Below, piece by piece: positions 26,004 through 34,363 of a stretch of DNA of 64,000 bases (positions are counted from its first letter, which is position 1; each line of letters opens with the position of its first letter). Under the pieces are notes generated by a model that saw only the letters and a list, made by a program, of their open reading frames with translations, did no database searches and was not told the DNA's origin. The stretch comes from Tateyamaria omphalii (GTDB taxonomy: Bacteria; Pseudomonadota; Alphaproteobacteria; Rhodobacterales; Rhodobacteraceae): contig NZ_CP019312.1 in assembly GCF_001969365.1 (NCBI RefSeq), positions 558,001 to 622,000 of the forward strand. The letters are read 5' to 3'. The translations under genes were made by a program, and so were the position numbers.

Positions 26004-27086
26004 ATGGCCGACGCATCGCAAGGCACCGGCGGGCTGACATTCGACAGTAAGAGGCGGGCTTGGCCGAACGAGCTCAACATCTTTTTCGCGCTGATCCTGA
26101 TCATCTTGGCCTTCGAGGCTGCGGGGCAACTGCTGCCCTACATGAACGGGCAAAGCTTTCTCTTCGACACGCGCGACCGCTTTGACAGCATCTTCAACGA
26201 AGCCCGCCTGCGCATCATCATCCTGCAGGTCGCCATCATCGGTATCATCGCGCTGGGGGTGACGCAGGTCATCATTTCGGGCGGCATCGACCTCAGTTCC
26301 GGCCCGCTGGTGGGCGCCACTGCAATGATCGTAATGTCCTTCGCCCAGACCGAACTGGTCAATGGCGGCCCCAACCCCAAGGCGGTGTTCGGCGATTGGG
26401 CCTTTGACCTGCCGGTGATCGTGCCGCTGATCGTCGGGCTCAGTTTCGGGGCCTTCATCGGCGCCATCAACGGCAGCCTCATCGCATATACCAAGATCCC
26501 GCCCTTTATCGCGACGCTGGGCATGTTCCTGATCTGCCGCGGCATCGCGCAGGCCTGGACACGCGGACAGCCCGTGTCATTCCCGACGGAAAGCTACGCG
26601 CTGATCGGCAAGGGGATGATGCCCGTCTATCTGTTTCTCGCCCTCGCGATCCTGTTCCATTTCATCCTGAAATACACTGTCTACGGCAAACACACCTATG
26701 CGATCGGCTCGAACGAAGACGCGGCACGCATGTCCGGCATCAACGTCAAACGGCACAAGGTGCTGGTCTACATGATCGCCTCGATGCTCGCCGCCTTCGC
26801 CGCCATCGTGCTCAGTTCCAAGAACCTGACAGCACAATCCGGCATGGGCATCTTCTACGAACTCTACGCCATCGCCATGGCCGTCATCGGCGGCGTCAGC
26901 CTGACCGGCGGGCGCGGCTCGATCATCGGCACGGTGCTTGGCGCCATGGTCTTCGGCGTCATCCAGTCCGGGTTCACCTACATCAAGCTCGACGCCTTCT
27001 ACCAGTTGATGGCGATGGGCGCGATCATCATCGGCGCGGTGGTGCTGGACAAGGTCCGGCAAGAACGCGCGGCCATGCGAAGTTGA
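26004..27086 (+). CDS. Inositol-type ABC transporter permease (RbsC/FrcC family)
   Basis: A 360-residue permease with ~9-10 membrane segments. GVTQVIISGGIDLSSGPLVG (~86-105) and the final GGVSLTGGRGSIIGTVLGA are family hallmarks of ribose-type permeases, which work as homodimers. CAGGAGG precedes the start. It forms the inner-membrane channel for the 24969 binding protein. Confidence 0.88.
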   Translation: MADASQGTGGLTFDSKRRAWPNELNIFFALILIILAFEAAGQLLPYMNGQSFLFDTRDRFDSIFNEARLRIIILQVAIIGIIALGVTQVIISGGIDLSSGPLVGATAMIVMSFAQTELVNGGPNPKAVFGDWAFDLPVIVPLIVGLSFGAFIGAINGSLIAYTKIPPFIATLGMFLICRGIAQAWTRGQPVSFPTESYALIGKGMMPVYLFLALAILFHFILKYTVYGKHTYAIGSNEDAARMSGINVKRHKVLVYMIASMLAAFAAIVLSSKNLTAQSGMGIFYELYAIAMAVIGGVSLTGGRGSIIGTVLGAMVFGVIQSGFTYIKLDAFYQLMAMGAIIIGAVVLDKVRQERAAMRS

Positions 27087-27097
27087 GGGAGGCGATC

Positions 27098-27874
27098 ATG
27101 AGCGACGATATTGTCCTGGAGACGCGGGGACTCACCAAGCATTACGGCGGTGTCCACGCCCTGAACGATGCCAACTTTACCCTGAAAAAGGGCGAGCACG
27201 TGGCGATCATGGGCGACAACGGCGCGGGCAAATCCACCTTTGTCCGCCAGATCACCGGGGTCGAACAGCGCACGCGCGGCGACATCATGTTCTACGGTGA
27301 ACCGGTGAACTTCGCCGGCCCACTGGACGCGCGCGAGGCGGGGATCGAAACCGTGTTCCAGACGCTGGCGCTCGCTGACGATCTGGACGTCCCCGACAAC
27401 CTGTTCCTGGGCCGTGAAAAGACCAGATTCGATTGGCTCGGCCCCTTCCGGCTGCTGGATTACAAGGCGATGCGGCAGGCCACCATGGACGGGCTGGAAA
27501 AGACGGCTGTGAAGATCCCCAACATACGGAACACCATCCGCAACATGTCCGGCGGTCAGCGGCAATGCGTGGCGATTGCGCGCACGGCAACCTTCCACTC
27601 ACGGCTCACCATCATGGACGAACCCACCGCGGCGCTGGGCGTACAGGAGACGGCGCAGGTCGAAAACATCATCCGCACATTGAAGGACCAGGGCGAGCCG
27701 CTGATCCTTGTCAGCCACAACATGCGGCAGGTGTTTGACTTGGTGGACCGGATCGTGGTCTTCCGGCGCGGACGCATTTGCGCGAATTTAGCCAAGGAAG
27801 ACACCGATGGGCAGGACGTGGTCGCCTATATCACGGGCGCCAAGACGCAGGAGGGGTACGAGGACGCGGCCTGA
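27098..27874 (+). CDS. Inositol-type ABC transporter ATPase (single-domain, FrcA type)
   Basis: A 258-residue ATPase with one nucleotide domain: Walker A GDNGAGKST (~38-46), signature MSGGQRQ (~150), Walker B LTIMDEPTAALG and SHN in the H-loop. RbsA and IatA have two fused domains (~500 residues); the single-domain form is typical of Frc-type systems. ATG 27098 is preferred because GAGGGAGG lies just before it; the frame itself is open from 27083. Confidence 0.88.
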   Translation: MSDDIVLETRGLTKHYGGVHALNDANFTLKKGEHVAIMGDNGAGKSTFVRQITGVEQRTRGDIMFYGEPVNFAGPLDAREAGIETVFQTLALADDLDVPDNLFLGREKTRFDWLGPFRLLDYKAMRQATMDGLEKTAVKIPNIRNTIRNMSGGQRQCVAIARTATFHSRLTIMDEPTAALGVQETAQVENIIRTLKDQGEPLILVSHNMRQVFDLVDRIVVFRRGRICANLAKEDTDGQDVVAYITGAKTQEGYEDAA

Positions 27875-27883
27875 GGGCGCGCG

Positions 27884-28078
27884 ATGCTGAACCTCGACCA
27901 TCCGTTTTTTGCGCAGCTCTGGCGGCGGCAGTTGACAGTGATCATCTGTGTGGTGTGGGGGCTGTTTGAACTGGCCACCGGCCAGATGGTATGGGCGGCG
28001 ATTTTCCTTGGCATCGCGGCCTTCGCGTTCTGGCAGTTCCGCAAGGTTGACTGGTCCAGATACGATGGCGGGCACTGA
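27884..28078 (+). CDS. Small membrane protein of unknown function in the inositol import operon
   Basis: A 64-residue protein with two hydrophobic segments (about 17-33 and 36-50) separated by a short polar turn, ending RKVDWSRYDGGH. It begins 9 bases after the ATPase stop behind GAGGGCG and ends 3 bases before the LacI gene, so it is probably co-transcribed with both. I do not recognise the family. A role in transporter assembly or none at all are both possible. Confidence 0.6.
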   Translation: MLNLDHPFFAQLWRRQLTVIICVVWGLFELATGQMVWAAIFLGIAAFAFWQFRKVDWSRYDGGH

Positions 28079-28081
28079 TCT

Positions 28082-29083
28082 ATGGCGGTGACGCTCAAGG
28101 ATGTCGCCGAACGGGCGGGGGTGTCGCGCTCTGCCGTGTCGCGCTGTTTCACGCCGGGCGCGTCGATCAGCGGGAAGACGCGCGAGAAGGTGGAGAAGGC
28201 GGCAGCGGAGTTGGGATACAGTCCCAACGCGCTGGCCTCATCCCTCACCACCGGACGAACCAAGCTGGTTGGGGTGATCTCGAACAACTTTCACAACCCG
28301 ATCTTTCTGGAAGTCTTTGACCTGGTCACGCGCGAGCTTCAGTCCCGCGGGCTGCGCCCCTTGCTGGTGAACCTTTCGGATGAGACGGACCCGTCGAACT
28401 CGGTGCGCCTGCTGCAGCAATACTCGGTGGATGCGGTCATCGTGGCCTCCTCCACGCTGCCGGTCAGTTTTGCGGAGAGTTTTCATGAGGCGGGGATGCG
28501 GGTCGTGCATTCCTTCGGGCGGCTCACGGACGCGCCGAAAATCAACGTTCTTGGGATCGATAATATCGAGGCCGGGCGGATCGCGGCGCGGGAGCTGATC
28601 CGGCGGGGGTATCGGCGGGTCGGGTTCCTGGCGGGGCCGCTCAGCGCCACCTCGACCCGAGACCGGCACACCGGATTTGCAGAGGAATTGGGGCGACATC
28701 CGGACGTGTTGCTTTCGGTCAGCTATGCCGCCGCCTATTCCTTCAATGCGGGTCGGGACGAGATGGCGCGGCTGCTCGCCATGGGGCCGGTGGAGGCGTA
28801 TTTCTGCGGGGATGATGTGCTGTCTATCGGGGCCCTTTCGGCAATCCGGGAGGCGGGGCTTTCGGTGCCGGGGGATGTGGGGATTCTGGGCCTCAATAAC
28901 ATGGAAATGGCGGCTTGGGAGCTGATTGATCTGACCACGATTCACAACCCGATTGATGAGATCGTGCGGACCTCTGTGGACCTTGTGGAGGCGATGCTGG
29001 ACGGGGAGGAGACGGTGGCGCAGTCCCTTTCTTTTGACTGCCATGTGGTCGAGAGAGGGACTTTGAGGCCGGTTTCGGGCTGA
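28082..29083 (+). CDS. LacI family regulator, probable inositol regulator
   Basis: A 333-residue LacI-type protein with HTH TLKDVAERAGVSRSAVSRCF (~4-23), hinge NALASSLTTGRTKLVGVIS and a sugar-sensing domain containing GLNNMEMAAWELIDLTTI near the C-terminus. It is encoded directly after the importer genes. The palindromes at 24830 and 37557 are its most likely sites, linking import and catabolism. Known inositol regulators in related bacteria are often RpiR type, so a LacI-type one is notable; the assignment is inferred. Confidence 0.82.
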   Translation: MAVTLKDVAERAGVSRSAVSRCFTPGASISGKTREKVEKAAAELGYSPNALASSLTTGRTKLVGVISNNFHNPIFLEVFDLVTRELQSRGLRPLLVNLSDETDPSNSVRLLQQYSVDAVIVASSTLPVSFAESFHEAGMRVVHSFGRLTDAPKINVLGIDNIEAGRIAARELIRRGYRRVGFLAGPLSATSTRDRHTGFAEELGRHPDVLLSVSYAAAYSFNAGRDEMARLLAMGPVEAYFCGDDVLSIGALSAIREAGLSVPGDVGILGLNNMEMAAWELIDLTTIHNPIDEIVRTSVDLVEAMLDGEETVAQSLSFDCHVVERGTLRPVSG

Positions 29084-29578
29084 GGCGTGTCCCTGCGTGG
29101 GACAGGCGTGGGACCGTGGAATATCAAGGGCTTGCAGAGGCGGCTTAACCAAATTTTAGGGTTTGGTCGGCCGGATGGGTGCGCCGAAGGGGGGCTGGAT
29201 CGGCGGTTTCGGTGGAGCGCGGATGTGTTTGCGGGGCCGGGTCAACGAGTGCTTAGGAGGCCGTCATGGAGGGCTGTTCGGAGGGCCGAGGGCCGCACCC
29301 GTTGAAAAGCGCGCCGTTATAGCCCCGAGCACGTCGGACCTGGTGACATGCAGAGGACGTGGTGCAGGACGAGGCGCCGTGTATGCGTGGCAGGATTGTC
29401 GTTGTTGGCAAGGTGCTGCACGCGCGCAAAGCGGCGCGGGAAAACCCACCCGGCATGGCAATCTGCCCGCGTCGAAAGCAGCCGGGACGGCACGCCCGCA
29501 ACATGCGGGGTGCACCAATAAAAACGGGTGGCAGTGCGTGTGCGGCCTGCGGTCGGTTCAGGCTGGGGCAAAACGCCG
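29084..29578. other. 495-bp region without a recognisable gene
   Basis: Just after the LacI stop there is a 6-bp hairpin (TGTCCC 29088-29093 with GGGACA 29099-29104), and ACCAAA/TTTGGT at 29148-29167, either of which could weakly terminate transcription. The rest is GC-rich, with no coding-like frame, tRNA or repeat that I can support. It borders decayed genes. Confidence 0.5.
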
Positions 29579-30288
29579 TCAGAAGATGTTGCTGTCAAAG
29601 GTGACGATGGCGTTTCGCTTTGACTGAACGATCGACACGTCATCACAGCCCGATGCCGGACCGTGGCCACGCAGGTTGATCAGATCGCCCTGAGGCGCAT
29701 CGAAGCCGGTCACGCTGTCGCGCCCGTCGCCGTCGCTGAACACGAATGTGTCTGCGCCCAGGCCGCCTGAGAGGATGTCATCGCCGGTCTGGCCGATCAG
29801 CCTGTCCTGCCCGCCATCCGCTTCGATCACATCATCGACGCATCCATAAAGGATTACGTCGTTGCCGCTCAGCCCGGGCAAGAATTTGGTGCCTTTATCG
29901 GCTGCAAAGGTGACGGCCATGGTGTCATTGAACGTCGCCGTGCCTTCCGAGATGTCGCAGGGTTCGACCATGACGCCATCTGCGCCGTCCTGACCGGGCA
30001 GGAACGTGTGACCGCCGGTTCTCTGTCGCCGGTGACGTCGAACTGTTGGAACAGAATGCTTCCCGGATCGTCGTTGAAGACGACGATCAAGGAGCCGTCC
30101 GAAAGCGTGACTGCGCGCGTTGCGCCCGCGGTGATGTCTGCACGGGGATTGACCTGCTTTTGCGGGGTGATGCCCTTGGGTTGTATGGGCGTTTCAAGTG
30201 ACCTCTCATGGGTTTGAGCCGCAGAAGCGCGGCTTGCAAAGGGCGGCGAGGCCGTTTTGCTGGTGGCTGATGGCTGTTCAGAAACCTA
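29579..30288 (-). pseudogene. Remnant of an RTX-like calcium-binding protein, frameshifted
   Basis: The 3' frame (29579-29971 and a little upstream) encodes Gly/Asp repeats such as GQTGDDILSGGLGADTFVF, typical of hemolysin-type calcium-binding nonapeptides, then a short C-terminal tail. The 5' part lies in another frame: TLSDGSLIVVFNDDPG and FQQFDVTGDR (about 30120-30020), the kind of module that precedes such repeats in roseobacter exoproteins. The frames switch near 30017-30030 (around GACAGAGAACC). No in-frame ATG begins the upstream frame, which opens near 30288. Best read as a dead, N-truncated gene. Confidence 0.6.
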
Positions 30289-31736
30289 CTAAAATGCTGT
30301 TTTAGAGCCCGAAAAATCCGCGAAAACAGTTCGAGGTCAAACGGGGGGAAGCCGGGATTTAAGGATCGTGCGCGACACCGCGCCGGATGACACAGAGGGC
30401 CGGACTGTTGCGGTGCGGGTCCTGCGGCCGACGAGCGGTCGAGGGCCGGTCGGCTGTCGCAACCGTCTTGGGTGCAGATGCGCTGACGGTCTCTATGCCG
30501 ATCCAAGGATCGCAGCCAGGGCACCCTGACTGTCATCGGTGTGATCTGGCGCAGGCCGCCAAACCCGACCATGCGCGGGGCGGTTTCCAGTTCCATATCC
30601 GGTGCTGCCTTCAGAACCGCGGCGAGGCTTTCTTCCATTTCAACGCGGGCGAGCATTTCGCCGATGCAGCGGTGCGGTCCAAGCCCGTAGACCAGATGGA
30701 GACGCGGATGATCGTCGCGCCGGATGTCGAATGTCTCGGGGTTTTCGTAAAGTGCGGGATCGCGCTTCGCGGACATCGTGCTGAGCCGCAAAAACGATCC
30801 GGCAGGCAGTGCAACGGTGTCGAGGTCCATGGCAAAGGTCGTCACGCGCGGAATGGAGGCGACGGAGGGGTCAAAGCGCAGCGCCTCTGACACTGCGCCG
30901 GGAATGAGGCTGTGATCGGCACACAGCGCGTGCCAGTCATCGGGCCGTTCAAGCAGCATTGCCGTCAACATGGCAAAGGCGGCACGGGTCGTATCGCTGC
31001 CGCCGATGATCAGCCCCATGACCTGAAAGACAAGGGCATCGAATGACACGTCGCGCTGTGCCCCGAGATCAGCGGCAAGGCTGGACAACAGGTCGTCGCG
31101 CGGAGATGTCAGGCGCGCGCGGATCTGCCCCTCGACATATCGGAACAGCTCTCTGGCGGCCTTTTTGATCGTGGCATGTTTGTCATGCGGGTGGATCGGC
31201 GTCAGGCCCTGGCCGACGACATAGACAAGCTCTGCAACATGCCGGGTGTCCTTGATTGGCAGTCGGAGGATTTCGGCAATGATGTCGGCGGGCACGCGCG
31301 CGGCCACGTGATCAATGAAATCAAAGCTGTGCCCCCGGGGCATGTCGGCGGCAATGGCGTCGGCGACGCCGCGCACCCGGGCCCGCATGTCCCGAATTGT
31401 GCGGTGCGCGAAGTTGCGGGCGAAAAGTCCCCGTCTTTTCCGGTGCGTTTCACCATTCGAAAACAGAAAAATCTCGGCGATGAAGCGCGCCATGACCCCC
31501 TGCGGGATCCGGTTCAGCGCCACAAGGTCGCGGCCTTCGATCTGGCGCGTTCTGGGGTCCATCAACAGGGATTGCACATGTGCCGCGCGCAGCACGAGGT
31601 ACTGATTGGTGCCAAGCTGAACGATGGGTGTCTGTTCCCGCAATGCCTTTGAGGCGTTCGTGCGGTGCGGCGTTCAGCCGTGCGCGGTCGATCAACGGCG
31701 CTTTGGTCGCGACGGGGGACGGTTTTGTTCGTTCAT
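30087..31736 (-). pseudogene. Cytochrome P450, disrupted at both ends
   Basis: The body is a clear P450: I-helix GGSDTT, K-helix EALR, heme loop YGLGPHRCIG with the Cys ligand, ending ITPMTVRV near 30522. The N-terminus is broken. From ATG 31736 the frame reads MNEQNRPP and stops at about 31692. The continuation PLIDRARLNAAPHERLK is in a second frame, and ALREQTPIVQLG in a third. One base lost in a C-run (~31715) and one gained near 31647 would explain this. At the 3' end the stop is lost and a Pro/Arg-rich read-through runs to 30087. An N-truncated product from TTG 31643 is possible but unlikely to be active. Confidence 0.7.
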
Positions 31737-31828
31737 TCCTGGCTCTGGGTCTTGGTTGATCGCGGCAGGCCCCATGTCTTGTCGGGCGTGCGGCGTCAGG
31801 TGTTTCGCGCCCGACCTAGTCCCCTTGC

Positions 31829-31880
31829 GTTGTAGGGAGCGTTGTAGGACCCGTTGTAATGCGGTGCCGCAACCGTTGTA
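31829..31880. repeat. Four direct copies of GTTGTA at helical spacing
   Basis: GTTGTA starts at 31829, 31841, 31853 and 31875, giving spacings of 12, 12 and 22 bases; each is preceded by C or GC (CGTTGTA). They lie 93-144 bases upstream of the P450 start (minus strand, reading TACAAC). Such phased direct repeats suggest a regulator binding one DNA face. Confidence 0.5.
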
Positions 31881-31980
31881 TTTTCATGAAAGGCAACACG
31901 ATCTGCGCCGACGCGGTCCGTCTGGGCCGATGCCGGCATTTTCGTGTGATTTGAAGTGGAACATGGCGACGTGCGCCGTG

Positions 31981-32950
31981 TCACCCCGAAATGACGCGGG
32001 CCGCATTGTCGGGTGATGTGGTCAGGCGCTGGAGTTCATCGAACCAGGCCAGATCCTCGATCCCGGCGTCGGGCATGAAGGTTTTTGGGAATATGTGCCG
32101 GTAGGCGGAGTTGTCCGTGCCCCAGCCCACTTTGGTCAGGTCGCGCACCGCTTCGCGTCTGGCGTGTTCCTCCGGGCTTGCCATGTGGCGCCATCCGGCG
32201 GCGTATCCGCTGATCAGGATCAGGCCCGATACACGTTCGGGATGGCGTGCCGCGTATTCGACCGCGACAGCGGCGCCCTGGGAAATGCCCGGCAGCGGAA
32301 CGCGTTCAATGTCCAGTTTGTTGACCACCGCTTCGAGGTCTTCGACGAAGGCATCGAAGCTCAGATCCCTGACATCGCAGTCCGACAGGCCGCACCCGCG
32401 TTCATCGTAGCGGATCAGGGTTCTGTCCCGCGCGAGTTCCGAAAAGCGCCTGCCCCAGATCGGGCTGGTCCAGTCGAATTCGAGATGGGTGAGCCAATTG
32501 GCTGTCTTGAGGATGGGTGCCCCGGTGCCCGATGTGGCGTAGGCGATTTTCACACCGTCTGCCGCATCGCAGAACCCGATGCGCTGCGCGCGCAGGACAT
32601 CGAGCGCGCCGCGCGCCGGTATCGTCTTGGTCCGGGATCCGGTTGTGGCCGTGATCGTGTCGCGGGTGTGCGCGGCGCCTGTGTTGCCTTGCGCCTGCGC
32701 ACGGGGCCAGTTGCGCTGGTCCGGGGGCGATGGCGCGTCGTCTGCGGCGGCCTCGCGCCAGAGCCGCATCCACCACCTTGCGCAGTTTGCTGAGCGACCA
32801 GCGCAGCGCCGCCTTGCGATCGTCGCGCAGGTCCCAGAACAGCTCGCACAGGTGCGCGCGACGCGCTCTAAATCAATGGGTCGCGTGGTGGTACACAGCC
32901 GCGCGGGCAACAAAAACTGGCTTCGCAAATGGGGTGACCGTGAGCGTGTT
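31981..32950 (-). pseudogene. Truncated, frameshifted regulator-alpha/beta hydrolase fusion
   Basis: The readable part (about 32630-31981) is an alpha/beta hydrolase: RIGFCDAADGVKIAYATSG, YDERGCGLSD, the nucleophile elbow GISQGAA, then LQRLTTSPDNAARVISG and a stop. The last third, including the catalytic His, is missing. Upstream in a different frame (about 32870-32760) lies CELFWDLRDDRKAALRWSLS, like the SARP/transcriptional-activator winged-helix domain found N-terminal to such hydrolases. The domains are out of frame and no sound start is visible. The upstream boundary is approximate. Confidence 0.6.
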
Positions 32951-33112
32951 CTTGTCTGTCGGGCGGTCCGCGCGGGGCCAGCGCATGTCGCGGCAAGGGA
33001 GGGTTGAGGGGTAACGTGCTGAATAGGAAGGTGTTTTAATCGGCGGCGATCTGCAACAGGCGCAGAGGTGCGATCCGTCATCGAAGCGGAGGGGATGCCC
33101 GGACGCGGACCG

Positions 33113-34042
33113 CTATGCAGGGCCTTTGGACAGCAGATAGCCGCCAAGCAAGATCAACAGCGCCCCAAGCGCCGCTATCATCGTGACTGCTTCGCCGAAA
33201 AAGAGATAGCCGACCAGCATCGAGAATATGATCCACGTGTACCCGACCGGACCGGCAATCACCAACGGAGCCAGGCGATACCCGATGAAGAAACAGAACT
33301 GGCCGAAAACGGCGAGCGGTCCCCAGGCGATGAACAGGATGTTGTCCGTCAAGGCACCAAGCTGACCGAAGATCGCAAGCGCCAGAAACACCAGCAAGCA
33401 ACCGAAGAGATTCACGTAAAAGAGGGCAATGATCGGTCGGTCCCGTGTGCCGGTCACCTTGATGAACACCCCCTCGAACGCGATGAAACATGCGCCGCCG
33501 ACGGCCAGAAGCAGCCCCTGCGTGGAGGCGGTCGCGAACGTTCCCTCCTGTCCGATGACGACGACGCACAGCGCACCCGAAAGGCATAGGACAAGACCGG
33601 ACCACGTCGTGCGGCTTGGCGTCTCTTTCAGAAGCAGGGCACCGAGCAGAAAGATCAATACACCGTCGAGCAAACCGATGGCGGTTGCCGTTGCGACGGG
33701 CAAGACCGCCGTTGCGGCGATCATCATGGACCCACCCGTGGCACCGCAGGTGGACCGAACAAGGTTCAGTCCGACATTCCGCAGCGTTGTTTGGAGCGGC
33801 GTGATGCGCCTGAGTGCGAGGACGCAACAGATTGACATGAACCCGCCGACGTAGCGATAGAACACGATGTCGAGCGTGATGTCCGTGGTTCCGACAAACT
33901 TCGCCGACGCGAAGAAGAATGTGAAAACCACAACACCCAGAATGATCCAGGCGATGCCGACAAGTCGCGTCGATGTCGTGTCGTTGTCCGTATTGCCGTC
34001 TGCCACCTCAGACCCTTCGGTGCGCCGCGTCGGGCGATCCAT
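33113..34042 (-). CDS. DMT superfamily (EamA) transporter
   Basis: A 309-residue protein with about ten membrane helices in two EamA repeats (~28-160 and ~175-305), preceded by a 25-residue polar N-terminus (MDRPTRRTEG). The family exports or imports small metabolites; the substrate cannot be told. It is the only intact gene in the decayed stretch 29.1-34.4 kb, although a later Met could be the true start. Confidence 0.82.
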   Translation of the reverse strand: MDRPTRRTEGSEVADGNTDNDTTSTRLVGIAWIILGVVVFTFFFASAKFVGTTDITLDIVFYRYVGGFMSICCVLALRRITPLQTTLRNVGLNLVRSTCGATGGSMMIAATAVLPVATATAIGLLDGVLIFLLGALLLKETPSRTTWSGLVLCLSGALCVVVIGQEGTFATASTQGLLLAVGGACFIAFEGVFIKVTGTRDRPIIALFYVNLFGCLLVFLALAIFGQLGALTDNILFIAWGPLAVFGQFCFFIGYRLAPLVIAGPVGYTWIIFSMLVGYLFFGEAVTMIAALGALLILLGGYLLSKGPA

Positions 34043-34363
34043 TTCAACCCGACTGTGACGCGCTCTTGCCTTGAGACCATGTGATCCACGAGATGGAGCA
34101 TGAACGGGTTGTCGCGCGGCGTCAGCAGGAAATACCGGTGTCCTGTGGTTTTCGGGGTGGCCACCGCCCTTGCAGGCTTGCGACCGCGCCGGTTTTCATC
34201 AATGCGCAGATGCGTATGTCCGCCAACAAGGGCGGCACGTTTCGGACATGCCTATGCGGCCCTGATTGAACACATGTGCATATCGGGCAAACACCGGTCC
34301 TTAGGTCCAATCCGGCGGGCCTGTGCGGCGCGCGGGTTCCCCCCCCTGCGATACGCGCCGCGC
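34043..34363. other. 321-bp region without a supported gene
   Basis: It separates the DMT transporter gene from the 3' end of the inositol catabolic operon. The minus strand has a GTG-started open frame from 34164 that runs into the transporter gene in another frame; it has no recognised domain. Nothing else was found. Confidence 0.4.

Noticed and set aside
29163..29627. 154-codon plus-strand frame in the gap after the inositol LacI gene
   Set aside because: Ala/Gly/Arg-rich low-complexity translation, no ribosome site, and it overlaps the RTX remnant.
30087..30520. C-terminal 140 residues of the P450 open frame as a real domain
   Set aside because: P450 homology ends at TVRV near 30522; the rest is Pro/Arg-rich and overlaps the RTX remnant, so it is read-through after a lost stop.
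31829..31880. GTTGTA repeats as a CRISPR-like array
   Set aside because: Units are only 6-7 bases with 5-16-base gaps and no cas genes are present; a protein-binding array is more plausible.
34043..34164. Short GTG-started frame (ATPKTTGHRYFLLTPRDNPF) upstream of the DMT transporter
   Set aside because: It looks somewhat protein-like, but there is no ribosome site, it runs out of frame into the transporter gene and no family is recognisable.
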